Counted from the first letter of the stretch, positions 44,401-52,554 are shown. The stretch is 64,000 bases of DNA from Shewanella putrefaciens (GCF_016406325.1 NZ_CP066370.1:4154001-4218000), one strand, 5' to 3'. Program-made: numbers and translations. Notes: generated by a model not told the origin, from the sequence alone.

Positions 44401-44986
44401 CCCAGTGGTGATCACCGACTGTAATATGCCAGAAATGAACGGTTATGAACTCTGCCAAAAAATTCGACAATTCGAACGCAAACGTCACGCACATGCTATC
44501 GTCATTGGCTATACCGCTAACGCTCAAAAAGAAGCCAAGGATGCCTGTTTAGTTGCTGGGATGGACGACTGTTTATTCAAACCCATCAGCCTAATGGAGC
44601 TAGAGAGTATGATTAAACGGTTTACCCCTGAAAAAGCGACCATAACCGCGACACATTTTGCTGCTGACGCAGTAGAAAAACTCACTGGTAATAATGCGGA
44701 GCTAGTCGATAAATTGCTTAAAGAACTCCTTAAAAGCAATCAAAGTGACTTGCAGTCACTGTTTGTAGCCCTAGAGAATAATGATTGCAGTTCCATCAAA
44801 GATCTTGCTCATAAGATCAAGGGGGCAGCAAGAATTATCGATGCACAGAAACTCATGTCTGCCTGTGAAATGCTAGAAAATGCGAACCATCAGCAGCTGA
44901 ATGCTTATGTTGAAGCCGTATCTCAGGCTATTACTTCACTCGAGGCAGAAGTGATCTCTTATACCCAAACAGCCTCAAATAAATAG
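41417..44986 (+). CDS. Unorthodox hybrid sensor kinase of the BvgS/EvgS/RocS type
   Basis: Sensor of 1189 residues. A Sec-type signal (about 1-18) leads to two tandem periplasmic solute-binding (SBP_bac_3, Venus-flytrap) domains at about 50-265 and 285-510. Next are a membrane helix (about 530-550), a PAS domain (about 580-690), a HisKA domain with H711 in MSHEIRTPMNAI, an HATPase domain (GTGLGLMISRSL), a receiver with D1001 (ITDCNMPEMNG) and an HPt domain with H1132 (LAHKIKGAAR). All four phosphorelay residues are intact. The flow would be H711, D1001, H1132 and then D54 of the LuxR-type regulator and/or D56 of the REC-EAL protein. The ligand is unknown. Confidence 0.94.
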   Translation: MKKFMFIFILTLSSTYSAAHESKFTNYDLIGYSEKPLLLINLSPDEISTLEKYRVLNIGISAPDYPPFDMTVNGEQKIYKGISADYIYIIAKMLNIEINIHRYISREKAITAALNGEVDLITTANKFEQMHGLILSTPYTIDKPSIFKNANLGEHEQIKSMSMAYEYLPDEAITDIYPNRKLLKFSSRQAAVAAAALKQVDVVIVDQVSANYLINNSFPGRLKLDTHLSLNSHGSAFAATEQNKALIDIINKSINNISLEQRKLIRKRWSGGGSTIPFTSELPSFTAEEKAWLQNNPSITVAINKYAAPLTYLDDTHNANGFGVEVLELIQMYSGLKFDYVVNNRFSEQISSVLNHKAMMTIYSPTEDIDKNIVFTKEFSNSPYVLVTQKYTLTPDINAIVVPDGIFNNNILRKINTNADITIADNYIEAMNDIATGATKATIAPLVLADFYVNSYFSDTLEVSKIIDEIPRASVAFGMAGSNALLKSILNKTLAVIPPDELQMAENRWRRNALPARQSWKDYKYTIYTVVIASTIMILVSIIWAFYTRTHYRKRLLAKKELNQQLQFMQSIVDAIPHPIYVRNKQRELTMCNESYLNAFKASRKDLLYKSTIEGASRSPEAPIVDKEYIQALEDGIAVFKDRELHINGDKYNIYHWFKSYGDEAGNVEGIIGGWIDVSDRVKLIEELEHAKEVADSASQAKSTFLATMSHEIRTPMNAIIGMLELVLQRTNSQQFDLNSIKVAYDSANDLLELIGDILDIARIEAGQLSLSPIRTNLKAITTSVVRVFDGLARQKGITLQLDFDPTITNDVLVDPMRIKQILSNLIGNAIKFTDSGGVKVEIQSENVTNTTHTILFTVTDTGIGISEDDQEKLFSPFSQAHGTHNTHGGTGLGLMISRSLCEMMGGSLILKSKLYQGTQVRMELTLTQLETEIVNSSSPLFTESHECTPIDILIVDDHPANRLLLAQQLKYLGHSVDEAENGLTALDMFKSKKYPVVITDCNMPEMNGYELCQKIRQFERKRHAHAIVIGYTANAQKEAKDACLVAGMDDCLFKPISLMELESMIKRFTPEKATITATHFAADAVEKLTGNNAELVDKLLKELLKSNQSDLQSLFVALENNDCSSIKDLAHKIKGAARIIDAQKLMSACEMLENANHQQLNAYVEAVSQAITSLEAEVISYTQTASNK

Positions 44987-45010
44987 CTTCAAGTCACGCT
45001 GTATAAAACA

Positions 45011-45041
45011 CATAAGGCCCTGTTGTAAACAGAGCCTTATG
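45011..45041. terminator. Hairpin between the sensor and fimbrial genes
   Basis: Imperfect stem CATAAGGC-C-CTGTT / AACAG-A-GCCTTATG with one mismatch and a GTA loop, placed exactly between the convergent 3' ends. There is no long T run, so it is a probable bidirectional terminator only. Confidence 0.5.
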
Positions 45042-45042
45042 T

Positions 45043-45777
45043 TCAATTCACTGTCAAAGCAAGCGGCTGAGCGTTTCCTTCATCGTCTATGTACTCGGCC
45101 TTTAGGATCAGCCCAAGCTGACCAATTAACTCACTCTCAGTGATAGTCACAGTTTCTGCGGAATAAGGGGCTAGCATTCCTTGAAAAATAGCATAATCCC
45201 TCCCTTTAAAACTCAAACTGAGGTTCTGATAGGTCACATAGTAAGGTGACTTATTCTCTATTGATAACATATTGTCTTTCAATATAAATGACTGCCACTT
45301 TGCTAAGTCTAAAACATCAATAGCTAGCTTATTGGGCCGCACAAAAACCTTCATTTGAGTACGTAAAGCGACAATCAACAGTTGCCCTTCAGTTTCATCA
45401 ATATTTTTGGCGGGGGTGGGTGGAACTTCGTATACATTCAGCCAGTATAACTGTTCTTGTTTTTCAGGTTTCTGCTCCGCAATATTAAGCAGATTTATGT
45501 GCTTGCGCTCCTTTGGGGCAATTTGCAACAAGCCAGGATAGGGCAAAATTGGCGCATTTGCCGTTTCAGGGCCAGAGTCTGGATCGCCGTCATCCACCCA
45601 CAGCTGCACCATCACTGGGTAGTCATTAATATTCACCAGTGACAACCCTTGTTCCCGGTCGGAAGCCGCAAAAATAATTCGACTACGATCGGCAACTACA
45701 CCAGCCAGCGCGGTTTGCAACATAAGGAGCCATAAAACTAAACTACTGAACCCGAATAAGCACTTCCGCTTTTGCAT
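45043..45777 (-). CDS. Periplasmic fimbrial chaperone (second of two)
   Basis: Pilus chaperone of 244 residues. A Sec signal (FSSLVLWLLMLQTALAG) precedes the PapD-like N-terminal immunoglobulin domain (VVADRSRIIFAASDREQGLSLVN, WVDDGDPDSGPE, IAPKERKHI) and a C-terminal domain. Such proteins cap pilin subunits by donor-strand complementation and deliver them to the usher. It is the last gene of the cluster and overlaps the adhesin gene by 35 bases. Having a second, distinct chaperone in one cluster is typical of the Cup-type systems; this one probably serves the adhesin. AGGAAA precedes the ATG. Confidence 0.9.
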   Translation of the reverse strand: MQKRKCLFGFSSLVLWLLMLQTALAGVVADRSRIIFAASDREQGLSLVNINDYPVMVQLWVDDGDPDSGPETANAPILPYPGLLQIAPKERKHINLLNIAEQKPEKQEQLYWLNVYEVPPTPAKNIDETEGQLLIVALRTQMKVFVRPNKLAIDVLDLAKWQSFILKDNMLSIENKSPYYVTYQNLSLSFKGRDYAIFQGMLAPYSAETVTITESELIGQLGLILKAEYIDDEGNAQPLALTVN

Positions 45778-47068
45778 AAAATTTTCCTGCAGTTGGACTC
45801 ATTCCTGGCAACTTGCCAAAAACAACTCTGTAATTATCCATATATTGATAACTCGTACCGACAATACCAGTTCTATTGCCCTGTAATGGCCGCCAACCGT
45901 CTTTCCATGCATTATATTGTGAGTCTAGGCTGGTTCTATAATCAAAATTTAAAAAGGGTTGAATCACACCATCATTGCGTTGTAGCTTTACCCCCACACC
46001 ACTGGCAACAGTATTGGTACCATAGGCATTACTGACTAAATATGTCACGGCGTCCTGAGTAGCAAATCCCAACTGTCTCGCTATCTGATAATTATTACTC
46101 TCAATTTTAAAAGCAATAGCGTTCGCATTTACTGCGGGGCCATTGATATCAGCATGCTGTTGGCAACGATAATTAATCTGAATGTCAGCTTCTCGGGTAA
46201 CGCCGCTGTTTAATTCCGCGATAGTCACAGTAGGGAACAACACATAAGGCGTGACATTCATTACCGCACAACCTCCAGCCCTTCGCGTATACAACTGTTG
46301 ATATAAGCTGATATTCCCAGGCCAATTCGCATACCAGCCTGGATAATGACTAATATGGTCAACCCCTTCCGTAGGATAGGCAAGGCCTGGCCCACCAAAA
46401 GCAATATAAGCTGCTGGTTGGTTATAGCTATAGACGGTTGTTTGCTCAACACCTCTCACTTTTCCAATCTGGAACAACTCTATAGTGACATCTGTAAAAT
46501 TTTTCGCCTTCACTAAGATCCGCCCCTGTGCATCACGGTCTAATCCACGCAGCGGTCGATATTGCCACAAACGTGAAAAATACTGACCAGTCGAATTATT
46601 CTTAACCCTGATCACAACATTTCGATGGTAAGTGGCATATCCCTTATCGATACCATAAGCCGTGCCATCTTCATACATGCCACCATAAGCATTATCAGCG
46701 TTTACTGAGTAGATCTCATTCAATTGGTTTTCATCCACAGCGTCACAACGAAAAAGTACCTGTTCAGGATCATACCCGCCAGTCTGCCCATAGGTACTGA
46801 AGGGCACAACACTCGATCCCAATAAGGTGCCATTAGGTTGAAAACTTTCATCGGTAACATTGATAATAGGTAGATTAAGCATGCCCCTATTAGCATCATA
46901 GCTACCATGCCATACCGCTGTTTTGCCATAGTCAGGTGCGACATAATAAAAATCTGCCGGATTTGTTGTGGCTGTTGATATGCGATGACAAGTCCCCATC
47001 GCTTGAGCGCAGACTAAAGTGGTAAACACAAACACGACTAATAGCCGACCTAGGTTGAACTCAATCAT
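45743..47068 (-). CDS. Fimbrial tip-adhesin-like protein
   Basis: Exported protein of 441 residues. After a Sec signal (LLVVFVFTTLVCAQAMG) comes a large N-terminal region of unfamiliar sequence with four to six cysteines, and a C-terminal part that resembles a pilin domain (for example VTIAELNSGVTREADIQINYRCQQH ... ending AKAEVLIRVQ, the beta-strand used for usher and chaperone contact). A two-domain adhesin (lectin plus pilin) at the fimbrial tip is the natural reading, as in CupB6-type proteins. The receptor is unknown. The start is the ATG at 47068, 10 bases past the usher stop; an in-frame GTG lies upstream inside the usher gene. Confidence 0.82.
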   Translation of the reverse strand: MIEFNLGRLLVVFVFTTLVCAQAMGTCHRISTATTNPADFYYVAPDYGKTAVWHGSYDANRGMLNLPIINVTDESFQPNGTLLGSSVVPFSTYGQTGGYDPEQVLFRCDAVDENQLNEIYSVNADNAYGGMYEDGTAYGIDKGYATYHRNVVIRVKNNSTGQYFSRLWQYRPLRGLDRDAQGRILVKAKNFTDVTIELFQIGKVRGVEQTTVYSYNQPAAYIAFGGPGLAYPTEGVDHISHYPGWYANWPGNISLYQQLYTRRAGGCAVMNVTPYVLFPTVTIAELNSGVTREADIQINYRCQQHADINGPAVNANAIAFKIESNNYQIARQLGFATQDAVTYLVSNAYGTNTVASGVGVKLQRNDGVIQPFLNFDYRTSLDSQYNAWKDGWRPLQGNRTGIVGTSYQYMDNYRVVFGKLPGMSPTAGKFYAKAEVLIRVQ

Positions 47069-47078
47069 AGTTTTTATC

Positions 47079-49667
47079 TCAATTAACCCGCTCACATAGC
47101 GCGGGCATTCTTAATAAAGTATTATCACGACTGTTTTCAAGAGCATAGTTAAAGTGACATTGTTGATCGGACTTATTTCCCCAATTTACGGTCAACTGAC
47201 CACTCGGTTTAGGAGCTCTGACATAAGCCATACCTGCCTGCCCGACCATGCCCAATACAACCCCATCTTCGTCCAGTACTTCGGCGCCAATAGGGATAAC
47301 GCCGCCGTTGGCTTGCTGAGTCATGAAGACGACGGCGATCCCGTGTCTAGTCTCGAATTTTATCTTAACGATAGAACCAGCATAGGGCGCAACTTGCTGT
47401 TGTGTATCAATAAGCTCTATGCTGCTGAGCATAGACCCACTGTCAAGTGTCACACTATTAGAACGATAAGGCGTCAAAGATGGGATAATCGCATATCCCA
47501 AGCCATCAATCTCAGTGCCCCAATTATTGGTCACTTTTGCGCCAGAAGCTCCCTCTGCTTGAACAATCGCAAAAGTATCACTGAGGTTTTGGCTTAATGT
47601 TATGCCGCCAGAATGCACCACTGCAGCACCACTCAACCCAGCACCAACCTGCTGATAAGTATCAGAAATAGAATAGTTACCCGATAACGTCGCTTGGCTA
47701 AAGCGCTTTTGCGTATTGACACTGACACTTTCGCTCGAACTATCCTGCCGCTGCAATGAAGCGTTCAGGCCATATGTCCAAGTATTATCATCATCCACAG
47801 TGCCTGCGAGTCCTAGATTATACTGCTCATTGCCCCTAGATGAATGACTAAACCCACTGCTAAGCATGTTTGACTGGCGACGACCAAATGGAATAGACAC
47901 GGTGAGACTGACAAGATCTTCCTTCACCCTATCAGAGGAATAACCGCTCATTTCAGTTAATAGCTGACCACTAAACCCATTCTGCAGCGGAACTTGACTG
48001 GTATATTGACGTGAAAAAGTGAGCCCTATATTCACACGACCAATACCCACCGTATAACCGAACTGTAGTTGATCGTCATCATCGCGCCCATCACGGTATT
48101 GGCGTTTAGACCCACTCAAATACACAAAGCCAAAGTCATCTAAGCTCTGATTCACACTCAAACTCATTTCAGACCGCTGACGGTAGGTCTCCGATTCAAA
48201 AATATTCCCACCCTCCAATGCCCTCCTCAAACCTAAAACATCATTCAACTCCCGAAATGACTCTGTAGAGTAGTGATATCCAGCAAGTGCCACTGATGTC
48301 CCCGAATCGAACGAATGGCTATAATTAAGTCCAACACGCCAGCCATTTTTCCACTCATTTAATGCTGAAGACTGAGAAATACGAGACATAGAATGTACTG
48401 CGGTTAACCCCAGAGCCCCCCATTCTGTACCTAATACAGTCCCTAGACTCAAAGCAAAATAATCATCTCCGACACGCCCACCGCTATTTAGCGTCAGCAT
48501 ATTACTCAAACCATATTCAGAAATTAAATCTACAAAGTACCCACCAGACTCTGCTTGATCTACTTCACCAAATGATAACCCGTACTGGAAACTTCCTTCA
48601 CGCAACGAGCCAGGCACAGCACTGAATGGCACAGTAAAACTAGAGACCTTTCCATCGGCTTCACTAATTTCAACTAACAAATCCCCCTCATAACTTGTGG
48701 GAAATAAGTCATTAATAACAAAAGGCCCCGCCGCTACTGTGGTTTGATAAATACTCACACCATTTTGCTTAATCACTACGCTTGCGGTTGAGTTAGCGAG
48801 TCCCCTGACGACAGGTGCATAACCACGCTGCGATTCTGGTAACATGCGATTATCTGTCAGCAACTGTACGCCGGTAAAAGCTAAATTACCGAAAATATTT
48901 CCTCGAGTGTAGGCATCACCAAGCAAGAGTTCGCTCTGCATATCCGGCAAGGCTCTGGTGATATAAGTTCTAATAGAATTGAAACTTTCTTGAGTATTTT
49001 GGCCAACATCGTTGTACTGATAACTCGATTGATTTCTCAGGCGCCATAATCCTAAATTGACACCTGAATTAAGGCCCGTATAAATGGCACGCATATCGCT
49101 GCCAGCACTGCGGCTATTAGTTTGATAGTAGTTACTGTTGTAACTGATAAATCCAGCATTTTCTCCCTCACTCCAAGATGAAGGATCAACATAGCCACGC
49201 GGAATCTGCCGTAAATAAGCTTGTGGGATCGCAATACCTAATCTTAATTTCTCGGCATCAAATTGCGTCGATACCCCCTTGACCACAGTATCAGGGGCGG
49301 CACATTCTGCCTGCAATAGTGCATCTTCGTTTATGTATATTGCAGTTACATTCGACTTCTTCCAGAAATTAAGGTCGAGACAAGGCACAACTCCTTGGGA
49401 GTCAACTTTAATAAAATTAATAATTTCCCTATTTAAGTAAGTACCATTTATATAGATATCAACTTGGTATTGACCTGGAATAGTTTCCGCAGTCGAGTTA
49501 AAGCGAGAAAGATAACTATCGCCATAACCACCACCAAGTAATAGGCTATCATCAAATGTGAAATCCTGTAAGTCATCAGCCATCAACGATGAAGACATGC
49601 AAAAGATCACACCAATCAATAATAGCAAAGAGTAAATTTGGCTCATCAAACGCATGGATTTTTTCAT
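47079..49667 (-). CDS. Outer-membrane fimbrial usher
   Basis: Usher of 862 residues (PapC/FimD family) that forms the outer-membrane channel and assembles pilins. It has a Sec signal (IYSLLLLIGVIFCMSSSLMA), an N-terminal chaperone-binding domain, a 24-strand barrel with plug (YAPVVRGLANSTASVVIKQNGVSIYQTTVAAGPFVINDL is the classic plug/barrel motif), and C-terminal domains with conserved cysteines (QQCHFNYAL ... MPALCERVN). The start is the ATG at 49667, with a weak ribosome-binding site; a TTG start five codons earlier overlaps the chaperone stop. It is the largest gene of the fimbrial operon. Confidence 0.95.
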   Translation of the reverse strand: MKKSMRLMSQIYSLLLLIGVIFCMSSSLMADDLQDFTFDDSLLLGGGYGDSYLSRFNSTAETIPGQYQVDIYINGTYLNREIINFIKVDSQGVVPCLDLNFWKKSNVTAIYINEDALLQAECAAPDTVVKGVSTQFDAEKLRLGIAIPQAYLRQIPRGYVDPSSWSEGENAGFISYNSNYYQTNSRSAGSDMRAIYTGLNSGVNLGLWRLRNQSSYQYNDVGQNTQESFNSIRTYITRALPDMQSELLLGDAYTRGNIFGNLAFTGVQLLTDNRMLPESQRGYAPVVRGLANSTASVVIKQNGVSIYQTTVAAGPFVINDLFPTSYEGDLLVEISEADGKVSSFTVPFSAVPGSLREGSFQYGLSFGEVDQAESGGYFVDLISEYGLSNMLTLNSGGRVGDDYFALSLGTVLGTEWGALGLTAVHSMSRISQSSALNEWKNGWRVGLNYSHSFDSGTSVALAGYHYSTESFRELNDVLGLRRALEGGNIFESETYRQRSEMSLSVNQSLDDFGFVYLSGSKRQYRDGRDDDDQLQFGYTVGIGRVNIGLTFSRQYTSQVPLQNGFSGQLLTEMSGYSSDRVKEDLVSLTVSIPFGRRQSNMLSSGFSHSSRGNEQYNLGLAGTVDDDNTWTYGLNASLQRQDSSSESVSVNTQKRFSQATLSGNYSISDTYQQVGAGLSGAAVVHSGGITLSQNLSDTFAIVQAEGASGAKVTNNWGTEIDGLGYAIIPSLTPYRSNSVTLDSGSMLSSIELIDTQQQVAPYAGSIVKIKFETRHGIAVVFMTQQANGGVIPIGAEVLDEDGVVLGMVGQAGMAYVRAPKPSGQLTVNWGNKSDQQCHFNYALENSRDNTLLRMPALCERVN

Positions 49668-49678
49668 AATCAATCTTA

Positions 49679-50425
49679 TCAATGATGTTCAGATGCAATG
49701 ACATATTCACTTTTTACAAATCCGCCGTAATCATTTACTAAAGTGAATTCAATTGTCATTGGATATGTAATGACAAACTGCTGATTCTGAATGTCTATCA
49801 ATTGATTAGACTTAGGTTCAAGCATAGTAATAGGGATGATTAACTCTTGTTTACCAGACTTAATTTTTGCCTCAACAAAAGAGGCAAAAAAAGCCGCATT
49901 ATTTTTCACATCAAGGTGAATTCCAGCATCAGCATACTGAACATCAAAGGCAATCTCTTTTGCCACATCATCTGGATTAGATTCAATCTCTACAGGCCGA
50001 TAAAATATTTTCACTCTATTTTTGAGCATCACTAGCATCTGATTTTCACCAGCATTTTCTTTCGATAATGGAGGTATCTGTAGAAAATTAAGATAAAATA
50101 CACTCTCACGGTCTTTTGGCAGCTCACCACCGCTATAAATTAAGCGAATTAACTGCCCTCGCTTAGGCTCTATTCTAAAAATAGCGGGTAAGGCCAAAAA
50201 TGGGCCGTCAGCATACTCAGGTGTCGACTCAGGGTTATTAATATCAGTCCAGACCTGAACAACATTTGGAAAAGCATCGTTATTGGTCAACTGAACACTG
50301 CGCTCTTTAGCATCACTAGGATAAATGACTCGCGTATTGGTCATGACCACACTCGCATTAACTGAAAAACCGATCATGAGTAGAGTCAAAAATATTAAAC
50401 GAAGAAGTAAGCTAGACAAAATCAT
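49679..50425 (-). CDS. Periplasmic fimbrial chaperone (first)
   Basis: Pilus chaperone of 248 residues. A signal peptide (LIFLTLLMIGFSVNA) precedes a PapD-like domain: VVMTNTRVIYPSDAKERSVQLTN is the family G1-start segment, then VWTDINNPE and FRIEPKRGQLIRLIYSG with the conserved basic residues, followed by YLNFLQIPP. It lies between the pilin and usher genes, the usual place for the main chaperone. Its stop overlaps an alternative usher start. It differs clearly from the second chaperone at the end of the cluster, so the two are probably not interchangeable. Confidence 0.92.
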   Translation of the reverse strand: MILSSLLLRLIFLTLLMIGFSVNASVVMTNTRVIYPSDAKERSVQLTNNDAFPNVVQVWTDINNPESTPEYADGPFLALPAIFRIEPKRGQLIRLIYSGGELPKDRESVFYLNFLQIPPLSKENAGENQMLVMLKNRVKIFYRPVEIESNPDDVAKEIAFDVQYADAGIHLDVKNNAAFFASFVEAKIKSGKQELIIPITMLEPKSNQLIDIQNQQFVITYPMTIEFTLVNDYGGFVKSEYVIASEHH

Positions 50426-50447
50426 AGAAGCCCCAAAAAGCAGCAGC

Positions 50448-50471
50448 GCTCACCCATGGGCTGGGTGAGCG
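50448..50471 (-). promoter_or_regulatory. Intercistronic hairpin after the major pilin gene
   Basis: Stem CGCTCACCCA / TGGGTGAGCG (10 bp, perfect) with a four-base loop, between the pilin stop and the chaperone start. It is not directly followed by a long T run on the minus strand (CTGCTGCTTTTTGG). It probably acts as an mRNA stabiliser or partial attenuator, giving more pilin than usher. Confidence 0.7.
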
Positions 50472-50493
50472 AATAATCATAATTTATCGTATA

Positions 50494-51024
50494 TTAAAGA
50501 TAAGAAACTGCATATTGGACAGAGCTAATCACACGACCTGCTGTTGCACTGCCAGTTTCAGAAATATACTGCACAGCAAAATCATGGGAGGCAGAGTCTG
50601 CACCTGCAGCAACATTTAATCCATCAACAGCACTTCCTGCTGTTAAATTGATTTCCGTTCCACCAACTGAATCAAGAAGCTGTAATGCTACATTCGTTGC
50701 TGTACCAGTATTACCTAAGTTACCTGCAGTTGTGACATTGTTACCCAAAAATACAGTTTTAATAGGTAAAGCTTGCGTTGCATTGACAGTACAACCACTG
50801 ACTGAAATGGTAAAAGGTGTTTCACCAGCAACAGAGCCTGCAGTGGCAAGTTGAGCCGTAGAAACAGTTGGTAGCAAGACACTGGGATTAGCCGCATTTC
50901 CGTTAATCGCCACTTCACAAGTTTGGTCCGATACTTCACCCAAAAAAGTAATGGTATTATTCGCTTGAACACTAGTACCAAACAATGCACCTAAAACTAA
51001 AATAGATAGCGTTAATTTTTTCAT
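50494..51024 (-). CDS. Major fimbrial pilin subunit
   Basis: Type 1/P-pilus-like pilin of 176 residues. A Sec signal (LTLSILVLGALFGTSVQA) precedes a mature pilin of about 155 residues with the donor-strand-type N-terminus NNTITFLGEV, a conserved disulfide (Cys in SDQTCEV and Cys in SVSGCTV), and a C-terminal beta strand SSVQYAVSYL with the penultimate Tyr that the chaperone and usher recognise. AGGA lies six bases before the ATG at 51024. It is the first gene of the core fimbrial operon and likely the most strongly expressed. Confidence 0.92.
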   Translation of the reverse strand: MKKLTLSILVLGALFGTSVQANNTITFLGEVSDQTCEVAINGNAANPSVLLPTVSTAQLATAGSVAGETPFTISVSGCTVNATQALPIKTVFLGNNVTTAGNLGNTGTATNVALQLLDSVGGTEINLTAGSAVDGLNVAAGADSASHDFAVQYISETGSATAGRVISSVQYAVSYL

Positions 51025-51230
51025 CAGACATCCTACTGTTATCACTATATAGAAATATTAAGGTTATGGCTCATCAAAGCTGAGCACACAATAGCAACAA
51101 CACCAAGAATTACATATAGGACCAGGCTTGCGATCTTGTAGGAAATTTCTGACAATAAATATACTAAAGATAAAAATGAAAAAGCGATTTCAAAAAATGA
51201 AACCGCCATTATTTATAACAAAATTGTGCC

Positions 51231-51569
51231 TCAATTATAATGAAGAGCAAGAATAACTTCATTCTCATTTTTTCGGCTAAATACTAGATTATTAATTTGT
51301 TTGAACTGAGTTGATAAAACACGTTTTTCGCCACTATACATAGCGTTCGGCAATATCTTAGGCTGTATAACTTGGGTAAGAAATTGATTAAAATTTTGGT
51401 CATAACAAGAAATGGTAGATAGATCGGAGTAGCAACTTGGTTCTGCTATCTCACCTTGAAAAGAAAGAGTTCTAAACTCAGTTTTTGCTATTACGTTACA
51501 GCTTATCACCGCGCTCAACATGACTGTAGTTACGCCGAATAACGATACCTTTAACATCTCATCACCCAT
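51231..51569 (-). CDS. Short pilin-like exported protein upstream of the fimbrial genes
   Basis: Protein of 112 residues (108 if the ATG at 51557 is used). A signal peptide (LFGVTTVMLSAVISCNVIA) is followed by TLSFQGEIAEPSCYSDLSTISCYD, which resembles the start of a pilin (compare TITFLGEVSDQTCEV in the major pilin), and the C-terminus VILALHYN resembles a pilin last strand. The middle is only about 50 residues, so a full pilin fold would be incomplete. It could be a minor or terminating subunit, a decayed pilin, or an unrelated small exported protein. It is about 200 bases upstream of the pilin gene, same strand. Confidence 0.6.
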   Translation of the reverse strand: MGDEMLKVSLFGVTTVMLSAVISCNVIAKTEFRTLSFQGEIAEPSCYSDLSTISCYDQNFNQFLTQVIQPKILPNAMYSGEKRVLSTQFKQINNLVFSRKNENEVILALHYN

Positions 51570-51740
51570 TTCGATTTGTAGGACACCTCCTAACTATCGA
51601 CCAAGAATGGATGTTCTGAAGTATATTTACTGGCAATAAATGTACTTATTGATAGATTAAAAATTTATAACTAACTAATCACACTTATCTAGTTTAAAAC
51701 ACTACTCATTCATATAAAAATGTCATGGCAAGAATAAGCG

Positions 51741-52103
51741 TTAAACAAAACAGTAGTCAGCACAAGTTTGGTTAAGATCAACCGCTATACTATTCTTCCA
51801 CTGCGCATAGAAGATTGTTGAGACATTGCGGGGCAGCAACCATCGTACTTGGCTATCGTCTTGAAAATAATGAATGTTATTTTTTTTAAGCAACTCAATT
51901 AAAACTCTCGTCTCAAATTGGCATAGAATGACCTCAGTTCCCAATACATAACTAAGCTTTAAGTCCTCGGGTTCAAAAGCGATACCCTTGCAAACTAACC
52001 AAAACAAGCTCTGCTGACATACTTCGACGCCCCCATTGACACGAAATGCAGTACCCCAACCAGATTCTGATGATAGGGCTAACTTAGTGATCATTGAGAA
52101 CAT
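51741..52103 (-). CDS. Orphan 120-residue protein at the head of the fimbrial cluster
   Basis: Protein of 120 residues with no signal peptide, no membrane segment and no motif I recognise. It has a CADYCFV end, several scattered cysteines and a mixed helix/strand composition (LIELLKKNNIHYFQDDSQVRWLLP). AAGGTGGG precedes the ATG. It lies first in the direction of fimbrial transcription, 170 bases from the short pilin-like gene, so a regulatory or accessory role is possible. It could instead be an unrelated small gene. No function is claimed. Confidence 0.5.
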   Translation of the reverse strand: MFSMITKLALSSESGWGTAFRVNGGVEVCQQSLFWLVCKGIAFEPEDLKLSYVLGTEVILCQFETRVLIELLKKNNIHYFQDDSQVRWLLPRNVSTIFYAQWKNSIAVDLNQTCADYCFV

Positions 52104-52554
52104 AACTTCCCACCTTTTTTAAACAATAAAAAGCCGCATATTGAGTATCTATCGTAAATTGGCAGGCATTCCTTCTAACTTAGAAGCTTTCCTTAGACAC
52201 AATCCATCGCCACCCGGCCAAACCTTCCATGTTCAATGTCTATATCAACTTGCTTAAGGCAATACTCAAAATGCGGAGGAACAAACCGTTCGATAATAAA
52301 CATCGAAAATAACTTTACGAATTGAGGCTCAAAAGTTAGCCATATATTAACTATTTATAACGGCTCTAAATGTAGGACAAATCCGATGTCTCGTGGTGAA
52401 ATCAGCCATAGTCGCGTACGTTTCAATACAATTGAGCTTTATAGCTATAGCGAAATTCACTTTAAATGGCGCGATTAAATCTATTCTTTTTCCCATAAAA
52501 AAACCTGCCGAAGCAGGTTTTTTGTTTCTAACATCGAAATAAAACGCAACCTAG
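52104..52554. other. Intergenic region between rpoH and the fimbrial cluster
   Basis: About 450 bases. It contains the rpoH terminator (52499-52523) near one end and should hold the promoter of the orphan/fimbrial genes. No other gene or repeat is seen. Confidence 0.5.
52499..52523 (-). terminator. rpoH terminator
   Basis: Hairpin AAAACCTGC / GCAGGTTTT with a tetraloop (TTCG on the minus strand) and T runs on both sides, about 32 bases past the rpoH stop. It can also act on plus-strand transcripts. Confidence 0.92.

Noticed and set aside
47154..47597. 147-codon plus-strand open frame inside the usher gene
   Set aside because: Antisense to the well-supported usher; no ribosome-binding site or family resemblance.
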